Assembly: GCA_023511875.1 (NCBI GenBank)
Contig: JAIMAQ010000012.1
Coordinates: 1-64,000, forward strand
Source of the DNA: Thermoflavifilum sp.
GTDB lineage: Bacteria > Bacteroidota > Bacteroidia > Chitinophagales > Chitinophagaceae
Direction of reading: 5' to 3'
DNA: 64,000 nt
Shown: piece after piece, positions 1 to 10,487 of the stretch
Position numbering within the stretch: the stretch's first letter is position 1
Layout: each line of letters opens with the position of its first letter
Made by a program: the position numbers and the translations under genes
Notes under the pieces: generated by a model
Told to the model about the DNA's origin: nothing
The model's database searches: none
Seen by the model: the letters and a program-made list of their open reading frames with translations, nothing else

Positions 1-12
1 GAGCCCATTTCA

Positions 13-153
13 GCCATTTTTCTGGCAGTCTTGAACTTTCTTTGCTTCTTTCTTTGTTTCAAGACAAAGAAAGAAGGGACATGCCTTGGCCATTTTTCTG
101 ACAGTCTTGAACTTTCTTTGCTTCTTTCTTTGTTTCAAGACAAAGAAAGAAGG
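13..153. repeat. Two direct copies of a 65-bp hairpin element
   Basis: Copies lie at 13-77 and 89-153 with a 76-bp period and only about one mismatch. Each holds a perfect 12-bp inverted repeat, CTTCTTTCTTTG and CAAAGAAAGAAG, around the 8-nt loop TTTCAAGA (45-56/65-76 and 121-132/141-152). The purine/pyrimidine asymmetry and exact conservation suggest a dispersed intergenic repeat family. A role as a transcription terminator or RNA processing site is possible, but no clean T-tract follows either stem. No gene is supported in 1-286. Confidence 0.85.
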
Positions 154-286
154 AGTATCCCTCAATACGCTACTCTTTTAGTAAAAACATTTGCCCAAAG
201 AGATGCATTCCCCCATCACTGCTGAAAAATTTATCTGGCCAATAAAAAAATTTCACTTTACGCAGATAGGCTGCGCAGGTTTAAAG

Positions 287-294
287 TATATTTG
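287..294 (+). promoter_or_regulatory. Candidate -7 box for rmuC
   Basis: TATATTTG matches the Bacteroidota primary-sigma -7 consensus TAnnTTTG exactly and sits 17 bp before the rmuC ATG, a short leader typical of the phylum. No strong -33 TTTG is seen at the usual distance. Confidence 0.5.
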
Positions 295-311
295 GTCATG
301 ATTTCTGGGAT

Positions 312-1676
312 ATGGATACCTTGCTCATTATCTTAGGATTCTTTGCGCTCATCATTACATGGGTGTTGGGTTGGTTATTCGGTAAGTTTCAGGCTCAGCG
401 CCGAGCTAATCGTCTTACCCAGCAAGCCAGTGAACATCTACACGAGGTGCAGCAACAACTTTCGCGCTCCCAGGCCCAATCCGAGCTTTACCAGAGGCAA
501 TATGAGCAAGCTCAGCAACAGCTGCAACAAAAAGAAGAAAAAATACAACAGCTGATCGCTGAAAACAATCGCATACATGAAGCCTATAACCAACTTCAAC
601 AAAAGCTTGCTGAGCAAAAAGAAGAAATACAACAAATAAGGCAACAATTTGAACGAGACTTTGAAAACCTGGCCAATCGCATCTTTGAAGAAAAATCCCA
701 AAAATTTACCGAACAAAATAACATCCGTATTGGTGAAATCTTAAATCCGCTGAAAGAAAAAATTGGTGAATTTGAGAAGAAAGTAGATGAGGTGAATAAA
801 GAAAATATTAGGCATCATTCTGAGTTGAAAAGCCAATTAACATTGCTCCAACAACTCAACCAGCAAATTTCCCAAGAAGCCAATAACCTCACAAAAGCCC
901 TTAAAGGCGACAGTAAGGCTCGTGGCAGGTGGGGTGAATTGATCTTAGAAAAAATTTTGGAGTTATCTGGACTGGAAAAAGATCGCGAATATCTGTTGCA
1001 AGAAAGCTATGCCGATATAAACGGAAAACGTTTGCAACCCGACGTGGTGGTAAAGTTGCCCGAAAATAAATTTTTGATCATTGATGCAAAAGTATCTCTG
1101 GTGGCCTATGAGCGATATACATCGAGCGATGATCCCAACGAGCAAGAGCGTGCTTTACGTGAACACGTGCAATCGGTACGTAATCATATCGATGGATTAG
1201 AAAAAAGAAATTATGCCCAGATTCATGGCGTAAACTCTCCCGATTTTGTGTTTCTGTTTATGCCCATAGAAGCCGCATACGCACTGGCTTTGAAAGCCGA
1301 TCCTAACCTGTATGAATATGCTTTTCTGAAACAAGTTATTCTAGTCGCCCCATTCAATCTTTTGACGACATTGAGAATAGTGGCTAATATATGGCGACAA
1401 GAAAAACAGCAGCGAAATGTTCAGCAAATAGCAGAAGAAGCCAAGAAAATGTTGGATAAATTTTATCTGTTGTGTCAACGTTTAGAAGAAGTAGGAAATC
1501 GCATACACCAGGCGCAAGTGGCTTACGATGATACCATGAAAACACTTTCTACAGGGCGAGGTAATTTAATGAGCATGGCCAAACGTATTGTGCATTTAGG
1601 CGTTTCACCTAGTAAGCAATTACCATCAGGATTCGCACAAATAGCAGACCAAAACAATACAGATGATGATGAGTAA
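312..1676 (+). CDS. rmuC: DNA recombination protein RmuC
   Basis: This 454-residue protein has the full RmuC layout. A single N-terminal membrane anchor (about residues 3-24) is followed by a long Gln/Glu/Lys-rich coiled coil (about 35-200). The RmuC domain (about 200-420) contains the family-typical stretch KGDSKARGRWGELILEKILE near its start and PDVVVKLPENKFLIIDAKVS further on. The latter resembles the core of PD-(D/E)XK-type nucleases, with candidate acidic and lysine residues in its ID-x-K element. RmuC proteins are linked to limiting DNA rearrangement at inverted repeats; the exact chemistry is not settled. The ATG at 312 is chosen because it directly precedes the membrane anchor and follows a consensus -7 box. 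The gene appears monocistronic, with GH16 beginning 41 bp later. Confidence 0.95.
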   Translation: MDTLLIILGFFALIITWVLGWLFGKFQAQRRANRLTQQASEHLHEVQQQLSRSQAQSELYQRQYEQAQQQLQQKEEKIQQLIAENNRIHEAYNQLQQKLAEQKEEIQQIRQQFERDFENLANRIFEEKSQKFTEQNNIRIGEILNPLKEKIGEFEKKVDEVNKENIRHHSELKSQLTLLQQLNQQISQEANNLTKALKGDSKARGRWGELILEKILELSGLEKDREYLLQESYADINGKRLQPDVVVKLPENKFLIIDAKVSLVAYERYTSSDDPNEQERALREHVQSVRNHIDGLEKRNYAQIHGVNSPDFVFLFMPIEAAYALALKADPNLYEYAFLKQVILVAPFNLLTTLRIVANIWRQEKQQRNVQQIAEEAKKMLDKFYLLCQRLEEVGNRIHQAQVAYDDTMKTLSTGRGNLMSMAKRIVHLGVSPSKQLPSGFAQIADQNNTDDDE

Positions 1677-1717
1677 GCAACATAAAAACAAATGTATCAT
1701 TTAAAAATTTATTCTCT

Positions 1718-2602
1718 ATGAATCGCTTCTTGCTTATACTCTGTTTAATGGAGATGCATACCTTGCCCATGTTATCATTAGCTTCTCCATCTATCACTGA
1801 TTTTAAGGCCGACAGCATTCCTCATGCTACTGGAGATGCTCATTATCGGTTGGTTTGGCATGATGAATTTGATTACCAGGGATTACCCGATAGCCTTAAA
1901 TGGAATTATGAGGTGGGTTATATCCGCAATCATGAATGGCAATATTATACGCATGCGCGATGGGAGAATGCACATGTAGATAGTGGTATGCTCATCATCG
2001 AAGCCAGAAGAGATTCAGCTATGATAAATGGAGCCATCAGGCCCATTACTTCGGCAAGCTTAACTACGTATGGCAAAGCAAGCTGGACCTATGGCCGAAT
2101 TGAGATAAGGGCTCAATTGCCTGCTGGTAGAGGCACTTGGCCAGCTATCTGGATGCTGGGCAACGATATACATGTAGTAGGCTGGCCTGCATGTGGCGAA
2201 ATTGATATCATGGAGCATGTAGGCTTTGATCCTGGAAAAATTCACGGCAGCATACATACAGCTGCTTACAACTGGCCACATAATACCCAAAAGACAGCTG
2301 TGATCAATGTGCCTGATTGCATGAATCAGTTTCATGTATATGCCATAGAATGGACACCTGAGCAAATAGATTTTTATGTAGATAGTACAAAATATTTGAC
2401 TTTTAAGAATGAACACAAAACTGAGGCTGAATGGCCATTTGATAAGCCCTGTTATTTAATCCTCAACATCGCTATTGGGGGCGATTGGGGTGGGCAACAC
2501 GGCGTAGATCCACAAATATTTCCTGCAACAATGAAGATCGACTACGTGAGGGTATATCAGCGAGAAAAAGAAGCCGATGAAAACATAACGATGCATCAAT
2601 AA
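1718..2602 (+). CDS. Secreted glycoside hydrolase family 16 (beta-glucanase/laminarinase-like)
   Basis: This 294-residue protein starts with a hydrophobic signal-like segment (residues 1-22). The GH16 jelly-roll domain begins near LVWHDEFDYQGLPDSLKW (about 45-62). The catalytic signature GEIDIMEHVG places the nucleophile at E161, the helper Asp at D163 and the acid/base at E166. Flanking GH16 features are present, including a GRIEIRAQLPAGRGTWPAIWMLG element (127-148) and a C-terminal MKIDYVRVYQ strand. GH16 enzymes cleave beta-1,3 or mixed-linkage glucans with retention; the match to laminarinase-type members is by motif only, so the substrate is not proven. The protein is most likely exported to the periplasm or surface. 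It stands alone between rmuC and the CRISPR operon. Confidence 0.92.
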   Translation: MNRFLLILCLMEMHTLPMLSLASPSITDFKADSIPHATGDAHYRLVWHDEFDYQGLPDSLKWNYEVGYIRNHEWQYYTHARWENAHVDSGMLIIEARRDSAMINGAIRPITSASLTTYGKASWTYGRIEIRAQLPAGRGTWPAIWMLGNDIHVVGWPACGEIDIMEHVGFDPGKIHGSIHTAAYNWPHNTQKTAVINVPDCMNQFHVYAIEWTPEQIDFYVDSTKYLTFKNEHKTEAEWPFDKPCYLILNIAIGGDWGGQHGVDPQIFPATMKIDYVRVYQREKEADENITMHQ

Positions 2603-2764
2603 GTGCATTGAATATGTGGCATGCACAAGATAGTTAAGCTAGTTATAGAAACTAGATTCATGATACGATGGTATAATAAGCATGGCAAAAATTGTTCAAA
2701 TCAAATCTTGACATTTATTCACCATCTTCAGATATTTATTTCGTGATTAAACGAATAATCTGTT

Positions 2765-3541
2765 ATGGAACTTCAATTTAGGATAAAGCCTCAAGAGGGA
2801 GATTTCCAGATCCCTATTGACTATCGCCCTGAGTGCCTGTCTTTCATAAAAAGGAGCATTCAACAAGAAAATGAATGGCTGTACAAGAAATATTTCTTTC
2901 ACAAAACCATTAAACCCTACACCTTTGCATTAATCCCTGCTCGGATCGATCGGGTAGACATCTTGAATTGGAAAATATTGTGCAAGCAAGATCTTTTCTT
3001 TCGCTTACGCGTACATCCTGGTTATAAAGAACTTATCATTACCCTATATAATGCCATTCTGAAAAATAAAGGTAAGGTTGAAATATTTAATCAGCAATTT
3101 GAAATAAAATCGTTGTGGATACAACAAGTAAGATCAATTAGCGGTGAACAAGCGATTTTTAAAACCATTTCTCCTGTATTTATCAGAGGTTATCAGAATA
3201 AAAACTATGGTGTAGTTCCTGAATGTGTACACAATGGTTTTCCAGGAGATGATGAGTTTCATGAAGCATTTCAGAAAAATATACAAGAGCAAGTAAGAGC
3301 GTTTTTATTTGATGACGATGAACCAAATGTACAATTCAAGCCTATTAAACTCAAACGTGTGGTGGTATATCATATGAACAAGAAATTGAACGACAAACCC
3401 ATGAAACTTCCTTGTTTTACGGGTACATTTGAGTTAACTGGCCAATCAGAGATACTGAATTTGATTCAGCAAATAGGATTGGGTTCTCGCCGTGGACAAG
3501 GGTTTGGTATGGTTGAATTTATTCAAAAACAAAATATCTAA
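2765..3541 (+). CDS. cas6: CRISPR repeat endoribonuclease Cas6 (type I-B)
   Basis: This 258-residue protein ends with the Gly-rich loop typical of Cas6, LGSRRGQGFGMVEF (residues 239-252). The N-terminal half is a ferredoxin-like domain containing a candidate general base at H46 (FFHKT). Cas6 cuts the array 1 precursor within its 30-nt repeats and usually keeps hold of the 3' hairpin or handle. It is the first gene of the I-B operon, with only 3 bp between its stop and cas8. The 162-bp gap upstream is AT-rich and holds a TTGACA-like element at 2708 and a TATTTATT at 2733, a weak promoter candidate. The catalytic residue assignment is inferred, since Cas6 active sites vary. Confidence 0.9.
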   Translation: MELQFRIKPQEGDFQIPIDYRPECLSFIKRSIQQENEWLYKKYFFHKTIKPYTFALIPARIDRVDILNWKILCKQDLFFRLRVHPGYKELIITLYNAILKNKGKVEIFNQQFEIKSLWIQQVRSISGEQAIFKTISPVFIRGYQNKNYGVVPECVHNGFPGDDEFHEAFQKNIQEQVRAFLFDDDEPNVQFKPIKLKRVVVYHMNKKLNDKPMKLPCFTGTFELTGQSEILNLIQQIGLGSRRGQGFGMVEFIQKQNI

Positions 3542-3544
3542 TCT

Positions 3545-4663
3545 ATGAATAACCATCAAACAAATCCCTCCACTATCACCCTTTATCCTTCAAACTGGCT
3601 GTATAATGCTGGAGTGATAGGGTTGCTACAATCCATGGAGGAAATTGAAAAAATTGAAGTTCATAAAATTATGGCAGCTAACGGTTCTTTATATTTGAAA
3701 TTACCTTTTTTTTCAAACCTTAATATTTATGATAGGTATTTTGGAGAAAAAAAAATATCCTATATTGTTTTAGGTAAGAATAACCTTTATAGGAACTATC
3801 TTCAAGCTAATCAAAAAGATTTATTCATTAAATTCGTAAAAGCGCTTGATTCCAGTTCCAATAGCAGAAGAAATTTATGTAATATTTGCGGCAGTGGATG
3901 GTTTTTAGATGATACTACGGTAAATAGTATCAATCAAAATGATCCTGGAAAGAATTCTAAATTTCTTGATAGGATTAGAAATTTCTCAATTGTACATTAC
4001 TCTGATTTAGGGCCATCTAAAAATGAATTTCCTAACTCATTCTGGAATTTAAAACAGAGTACTGCAGTATGCCATCTATGCAGTTTTCTAATTATCCATC
4101 ATCATCTTGCACTTACTCGCCTATCAGACAAATCAGAAATATTCATCAATGCCCCATCTTTTGAAGTTATGTATCACCTCAACCGATTTGCTCGAAATGT
4201 GCTGGGCACATCTTCTTCTGAAGAATTACGCACCAAAAGAGAAATTCTGGCTATGTCAATAATAGAATATGCTATAAAAATTCAGACCACTCTTGGCGTA
4301 TGGTCGGGAATGAATATTGAAATCGTCAGCAAGTATGGTAATGTAATTGATTTCTTCTCATTAACGTACGAGGTTATTCAACTGCTTTCGGATAGGCGTA
4401 TTGCTGGTCTTTTAAGCAAAATTGGCGAGTTTTCTATAGTCAACCTTGTATTAGATAGAAAGTTTCCTCAACTTCTAGAATTGGGTTATCGTTTGTTGCG
4501 TATAGGAATAAAGAAGAATAGAAGCAATAGTGAAGAAAAATTTATCAATGAATATTTGCGATTAGAGAAGAAGAATAAAAAGCAACTTTTAACAGTTGCA
4601 AATGATATCCTTAATCTTTACGCACTCATTGAAGAAAAGAAAAAAGCATTCAAAGACCTTTAA
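3545..4663 (+). CDS. cas8b1: Type I-B Cascade large subunit Cas8b1/Cst1, short form
   Basis: This 372-residue protein begins with the Cst1-type element LYPSNWLYNAGVIGLLQSM. It carries two CxxC knuckles at C112/C115 (CNICG) and C176/C179 (CHLC), expected to form one zinc-binding site. In type I-B complexes this subunit recognises the PAM and helps recruit Cas3. It is shorter than the roughly 480-550 residues I expect for Cst1 proteins, and the next gene (177 residues) would make up the difference. The protein ends in a charged helical segment. It lies between cas6 and the small gene, with 3 and 11 bp spacers, so it is certainly co-transcribed. The family call is firm; the interpretation as a split is inference. 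Confidence 0.85.
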   Translation: MNNHQTNPSTITLYPSNWLYNAGVIGLLQSMEEIEKIEVHKIMAANGSLYLKLPFFSNLNIYDRYFGEKKISYIVLGKNNLYRNYLQANQKDLFIKFVKALDSSSNSRRNLCNICGSGWFLDDTTVNSINQNDPGKNSKFLDRIRNFSIVHYSDLGPSKNEFPNSFWNLKQSTAVCHLCSFLIIHHHLALTRLSDKSEIFINAPSFEVMYHLNRFARNVLGTSSSEELRTKREILAMSIIEYAIKIQTTLGVWSGMNIEIVSKYGNVIDFFSLTYEVIQLLSDRRIAGLLSKIGEFSIVNLVLDRKFPQLLELGYRLLRIGIKKNRSNSEEKFINEYLRLEKKNKKQLLTVANDILNLYALIEEKKKAFKDL

Positions 4664-4674
4664 AACTACATCAT

Positions 4675-5208
4675 ATGAATACACAGCATTTTGTTACGCT
4701 ATCTGAAAAAATAGAACAACTGAGAAATCAATTAACAAGTCATCCATTAGATTCACAATTAATTCTGAGTCAATCCAAGGAGATATTTGATGAATTTCGT
4801 AAAGCTTACAATGAATTTAAGGATTTATTAGAATGGGCACAGCAAGAAGATAGAGGCAATATGGGTTTGAAAAGTCTTTATCATCAGGTGGCTGGCTGGA
4901 ATGAGTCTGACTTAATGGAGAGATTAAAAAAGATAGGATATAAATACAACCAGAAAACAGAGATAAAAGATTCATTTAATAATCAAGGTTATAGAATTTT
5001 AGAATTAACGAGGGCAGGAAGGTATGAAGATGTATTTTATGCGATACTTCGCATATTTGTGTCAAATAGAGAAAATTTTCCATGGGAGTTATCAGAAGCA
5101 TTTAAGCCTATTTATTCTCTCGAATCTTTTAAGGTGTTTATATTTTCCTTTCTCAGTGGATTATTGGGCGAAGAAGTAGAACAAAAGGAAAATAACAATG
5201 ATGAATGA
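4675..5208 (+). CDS. Probable separate small subunit (Cas11-like) or detached Cas8b1 C-terminus
   Basis: This 177-residue, mostly helical and charged protein has no catalytic motif. Residues 105-168 (from GYRILELTRAGRYEDVFYAI to FIFSFLSGLLG) resemble what I expect at the C-terminal end of Cst1-type Cas8 proteins, while the N-terminal part looks like a helical bundle. Its position between a shortened cas8 and cas7 fits a dedicated small subunit for the belly of Cascade. In many I-B systems that subunit is made by internal translation within cas8. It follows cas8 by 11 bp in the same frame (offset 1,130 bp from the cas8 start is not a multiple of three, so it is actually a different frame) and has its own ATG. 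Function is inferred from location and length. Confidence 0.7.
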   Translation: MNTQHFVTLSEKIEQLRNQLTSHPLDSQLILSQSKEIFDEFRKAYNEFKDLLEWAQQEDRGNMGLKSLYHQVAGWNESDLMERLKKIGYKYNQKTEIKDSFNNQGYRILELTRAGRYEDVFYAILRIFVSNRENFPWELSEAFKPIYSLESFKVFIFSFLSGLLGEEVEQKENNNDE

Positions 5209-5256
5209 TAAATTATTCTGCATATAAAACTCAACTATTTTACCAACATTTAATAA

Positions 5257-6402
<1,146 letters not shown>

Positions 6403-6440
6403 TATATCTGTTGTACCTAACAACCAAAATCATCCATTCT

Positions 6441-7253
6441 ATGTACTATATCAGATTAAACATATATCAGCCTCATGCTCATTATCGTATCCCTTTCACT
6501 TATCAGCGCCGCCATACATATCCCATTCCTCCTTATTCTACTGTTATTGGGTTTTTATGCAATGTCTTAGGTATATGCGGCCATTTAAATGATGATTATG
6601 AAAACCTGCAGAAAATCAAAATGTCTATTGCTGGGCGTTTTGCTGCTAAGACTACAGAATACATCTGGTTCCGTAATTTGGCAAAACGAAAAAACGAGGC
6701 GCGCTTTGGATATCCAGAAAATCGCTGGGTCAACGGCCATATTGAGCATCCCGGTGGCCAATCCCCAATGCGAATAGATGTGCTCGATGAAGTTCATTTA
6801 GTTATTTATCTGGCGCACGAGGATTTAGATTTCTTGAAAACCATCAAAGATGCCTTTAACTACCTGAACAAACGCCTTGATGTGTTACACATTGGCCGTG
6901 CAGAGGATTGGATAGTATTTGAAAGCAATGGCGATTTTGATGTATTGCCTGTAACCAATCTATCTTACCAAAGACATGATGGCAATTTCGGTTATTTCTT
7001 TTGGGTACCCCAAGATGGTGATAATGATGAGCAAGATTTATGGGTGCCCCCTCATATTGACCAACACAAAACACAGTTTGACTTATGTGAAGGACTCTTA
7101 TACAGAGTTCCTTCTTTTTATGAATTAAAAGATGGATATAGAAACTTTCAATACATCACTTGTAAACTCAATGATGGCTTATTTGTAGAACAAAAATTTT
7201 TATGGGATAAAGATATGCGCTTACCCGTTTTCTTTGCAAACCTCAAAAAATAA
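6441..7253 (+). CDS. cas5: Type I-B Cascade subunit Cas5
   Basis: Starting at 6441 gives a 270-residue protein that opens with a Cas5-type strand, MYYIRLNIYQPHAHYRIP, and the conserved segment THPIPPYST-like HTYPIPPYSTVIGFLCNVLG. An ATG 30 bp upstream (6411) would add a tail unlike other Cas5 proteins, so it is rejected. Cas5 caps the 5' handle of the crRNA and bridges Cas7 and Cas8. The family is a RAMP with a ferredoxin-like fold; a catalytic role is not expected here because Cas6 is present. Cas3 begins 6 bp after the stop, so the two are tightly coupled. Confidence 0.9.
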   Translation: MYYIRLNIYQPHAHYRIPFTYQRRHTYPIPPYSTVIGFLCNVLGICGHLNDDYENLQKIKMSIAGRFAAKTTEYIWFRNLAKRKNEARFGYPENRWVNGHIEHPGGQSPMRIDVLDEVHLVIYLAHEDLDFLKTIKDAFNYLNKRLDVLHIGRAEDWIVFESNGDFDVLPVTNLSYQRHDGNFGYFFWVPQDGDNDEQDLWVPPHIDQHKTQFDLCEGLLYRVPSFYELKDGYRNFQYITCKLNDGLFVEQKFLWDKDMRLPVFFANLKK

Positions 7254-7259
7254 ATTCTT

Positions 7260-9950
7260 ATGAGTACAATATGGGCAAAAAGCTTAGAGAGAAGTGCTGA
7301 TGAAAGCAACTTACAAAGTATACGTTTATCCCAGCATATTAATGATTTACTATCTTCCTTTGATTACCTGAAAAAAAATGATCAAATAGCAAAAGTGATT
7401 AATTCCGTTGAAAAGGCAATTGAGTGTGCAATTGTATTGCACGATTTAGGCAAGGTTGATCCAGGTTTTCAAATCAGAACCTTAAAAAATGCTGGTTATT
7501 CGCCCAATACTCCTTACTGTAATATTCCACATTCTTTATTTAGCATATTGTGGATTGATAAGGAAAGATTAAAACAGGATTTCCCCGATCCTGATATTTA
7601 CCGCTTTATCATATCTGCAGTAGCATATCACCATTGGAGGGAAAGATTCTTTCAGATAATCACCTCTGGTAATTCCAATTGGCAATATATCTTAGAAGTG
7701 CTTGAAAATAATTATTCTTCTCTTGAGGATAACCTAAAGGAAGAATTATCAAGTGAGAATCTAAGTAGTTATAAAAAATATGTAAAATTTGATCTAGAAT
7801 GCAGTAAGGGATTAAGATTTGGAGTGCCTTTTAGTGAATACGCTATTCCTCCTTATCAATTATACTGGTTACCTAAGCGAATAGAAATAGATCATGAAAA
7901 AAAGAGAAAGTGGATTCTCATTGCGGGGTTCTTGCAACGCTGTGATCATTATGCCTCTTACTGCGAAAGTGAAAGAGAGGATTTGAAAAATATTGAGCTA
8001 AATGCATTGCCGTATAATGAAATAAAATATAAGTTGAAGCAAAAATTAGATAAAGATGATAAAGATATCTGGCAAATAGAAAAAATAGAGCGAAATGAGC
8101 TTCAAAATAAGCATGTGATTCTCATTGCACCTACAGGGTATGGAAAAACCGAATTCGCATTTTTATGGTCTGCAGGACAAAAATTTTTCTATACATTACC
8201 GCTTCGATCTGCTGTAAATCAAATTTTTGGTAGAGCACAAGATGTTTTTAATAATCCACATAGTCATACAGATAATAATGATATTGTGACATCTGATCGA
8301 TGTGGCTTATTGCATTCCGATGCAGATGTGTTTCTTTTGGGCTCAGGCGGGGAAGAACAAAATAGCATGAAAGTATACGATTTAGCCCATCAACTTTCTC
8401 ATCCTGTTATGATTTCCACCGGCGATCAGTTTTTCCCTTACGCACTACGCCCACCAGGTTACGAAAGAATTTATACTACATTTTCTCATTCCTGCCTTAT
8501 CATTGATGAAGTACAGGCCTACGAGCCCAGAGCTGCTGCCATTATCGTAAAATTCATAGAAGATATTGTTTATATGGGAGGTAGATTTCTGCTTATGACC
8601 GCCACTTTCCCGCCTTTCGTTGAGAAAGAAATAAAAACGAGAATTGGTGAAGAAAATCTTTCTCGTATAAATATTTATGAAGATCAAAAAGAAGAATTTA
8701 AAACTTTGGCAAAACATCAGGTTGAGGTTATTTTGGTAAAAAATAACAGTAATCGTACTAATAAACAAGATTTTACTCTGCCTCAAAATGAGATAGAAAA
8801 AATAATTGAACAATATAAATCAAGGAAAAGAATATTAGTTGTTTGTAATACCATAGAACAAGCTCAAAAAATGTATGAAGAAATACAAAATAAACTTAAT
8901 AATAATGCATCTGCTAAAAAACTCTGGCTCCTTCATTCACGAATGACTCTAGCAAACCGTCGCAGAATAGAACAAGAGATAGAAGGGGAATTTAAAAATC
9001 CTAAACCTGAAGCTGAAAATGAAGGGAAAATTTTGGTGGCTACACAGGTTGTAGAAGCTTCGCTGGATATAGATGCTGATGTGCTATTTACTGAAATTGC
9101 ACCCCTTGATGCTCTAGTGCAACGCATGGGACGAGTACTTAGAAGATATGGCCCACAAAATAAACCAGATAAACCCAAAGAAACAAATGTATATATCTGG
9201 ATTTACCAAGAAGGTTTACAATCAGGAAAATCTTATGTGTATGATAAAGAACTAATTATCAGAACTCTTAAATGTTTGCAATATATTTATAAAAATAAAG
9301 ATAACGATAACCGATGGGAAAATAACAATCTTAACCTAAATGAGGAACAAACAAACTCTTCTAATAAGAAAGCGAAAAAAGATAATAATGATATAACTAA
9401 TTTTACACCTGGGGGATCTTTTCTATTTACTGAATATGATAAATACAAATTAGTAGAAGCACTTTACGACTTTCCACCAGAACATTCTTATTTAAAAAAA
9501 TTTTATCATACCCTTGATATACTTGATGCTGGCTATATGGCTGAAAGAAAACAAGAAGCACAAGATATATTTAGAAAAATATATGATGTGCCGATAATAT
9601 TAAAACCAAAGCTAGATGAATTTGCTGTAAAAATTAAGGATTTTACGGACAAAAATATTTATGAAAGTAAACATCTTTATGCTGTTTTCAAAAAAGAAGT
9701 ATTATCTGAATACGTTATACATTATCCCTTTTATAAAGTAAACAATAAACTCACTGAAGACAATCTTGCTTACTACATGGTCAGTAACAGGTTAGATGAT
9801 CTGGACACTAAATGGGATAATCGATTAAAAAAATGGCTATCTGGGATTTATGTCGTTGATAATAGGAAGAAAAATAATGAAGAGCAAACTAAAGATAAAG
9901 ATATAGAATACACGAATAACACGAGAAATGTAGAGGATAATATCTTCTAA
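7260..9950 (+). CDS. cas3: CRISPR helicase-nuclease Cas3 (HD + SF2 helicase)
   Basis: This 896-residue protein has an N-terminal HD nuclease domain with H26, H61-D62 (HDLGK), H91 and H124-H125 as likely metal ligands. The SF2 helicase core follows: Walker A APTGYGKT (290-297), a DEVQ box (416-419) and MTATFPPF (446-453). The second RecA lobe carries ATQVVEASLDID and QRMGRVLRR (621-629). Cas3 is recruited by Cascade to unwind and degrade target DNA 3' to 5'. All key residues seem intact. The C-terminal 40 residues are Asn/Lys/Glu-rich and probably disordered. The HD-then-helicase order is the usual one. The gene sits between cas5 (6-bp gap) and cas4 (15-bp gap). Confidence 0.96.
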   Translation: MSTIWAKSLERSADESNLQSIRLSQHINDLLSSFDYLKKNDQIAKVINSVEKAIECAIVLHDLGKVDPGFQIRTLKNAGYSPNTPYCNIPHSLFSILWIDKERLKQDFPDPDIYRFIISAVAYHHWRERFFQIITSGNSNWQYILEVLENNYSSLEDNLKEELSSENLSSYKKYVKFDLECSKGLRFGVPFSEYAIPPYQLYWLPKRIEIDHEKKRKWILIAGFLQRCDHYASYCESEREDLKNIELNALPYNEIKYKLKQKLDKDDKDIWQIEKIERNELQNKHVILIAPTGYGKTEFAFLWSAGQKFFYTLPLRSAVNQIFGRAQDVFNNPHSHTDNNDIVTSDRCGLLHSDADVFLLGSGGEEQNSMKVYDLAHQLSHPVMISTGDQFFPYALRPPGYERIYTTFSHSCLIIDEVQAYEPRAAAIIVKFIEDIVYMGGRFLLMTATFPPFVEKEIKTRIGEENLSRINIYEDQKEEFKTLAKHQVEVILVKNNSNRTNKQDFTLPQNEIEKIIEQYKSRKRILVVCNTIEQAQKMYEEIQNKLNNNASAKKLWLLHSRMTLANRRRIEQEIEGEFKNPKPEAENEGKILVATQVVEASLDIDADVLFTEIAPLDALVQRMGRVLRRYGPQNKPDKPKETNVYIWIYQEGLQSGKSYVYDKELIIRTLKCLQYIYKNKDNDNRWENNNLNLNEEQTNSSNKKAKKDNNDITNFTPGGSFLFTEYDKYKLVEALYDFPPEHSYLKKFYHTLDILDAGYMAERKQEAQDIFRKIYDVPIILKPKLDEFAVKIKDFTDKNIYESKHLYAVFKKEVLSEYVIHYPFYKVNNKLTEDNLAYYMVSNRLDDLDTKWDNRLKKWLSGIYVVDNRKKNNEEQTKDKDIEYTNNTRNVEDNIF

Positions 9951-9965
9951 AACCAATGAATTCAG

Positions 9966-10487
9966 ATGAATTCAGAATTATCATTATCAAATAAAGTTCG
10001 CTTTACCGGAACACTGGTGAATTACTTTGTAGTATGCCCTACCAAGTGCTGGTTATTTGCTCATCAGCTTGGAATGGAGCAAAACTCTGATGATGTGGCA
10101 ATGGGGAAACTCATCGCTCAGCTCAGCTATAATCGGCAAAAAAAGGAGATTGAAATAGACCAAACAATTGTTATTGACTGGATAGATACATATAATAAAA
10201 TTGTACATGAGGTTAAAAAATCAGATAGCTTAGAAGAAGCCCATATTTGGCAGTTGAAGTATTATCTGTATTATTTAAATCAGAAAGGAGTTAAAGGATA
10301 TTCTGGGGAGATTGATTATCCCAAATTACATCAGAAAAAAGAAGTATTTCTAACCGATGAAGATATTTTCCAGATAGAGTACATATTAAAACAAATAGAA
10401 CATCTTATTACTCAGTCTAATCCACCTGTTGCACGTAAGATTCCTGCCTGTAAAAAATGTAGTTATTTTAATTTTTGTTGGATATGA
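9966..10487 (+). CDS. cas4: CRISPR adaptation exonuclease Cas4
   Basis: This 173-residue RecB-like protein has a likely Fe-S ligand near the N-terminus (C24 or C28, in CPTKC) and the C-terminal cluster motif C162-x2-C165-x5-C171. The QLKYYLYYL segment (96-104) is the typical motif after the nuclease core. Cas4 trims prespacers and helps choose PAM and orientation with Cas1-Cas2. Its stop codon overlaps the cas1 start in an ATGA arrangement (10484-10487), a sign of translational coupling. No such cas4 accompanies the type II-C adaptation genes further along, so PAM-processing here probably serves the I-B array only. Confidence 0.93.
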   Translation: MNSELSLSNKVRFTGTLVNYFVVCPTKCWLFAHQLGMEQNSDDVAMGKLIAQLSYNRQKKEIEIDQTIVIDWIDTYNKIVHEVKKSDSLEEAHIWQLKYYLYYLNQKGVKGYSGEIDYPKLHQKKEVFLTDEDIFQIEYILKQIEHLITQSNPPVARKIPACKKCSYFNFCWI

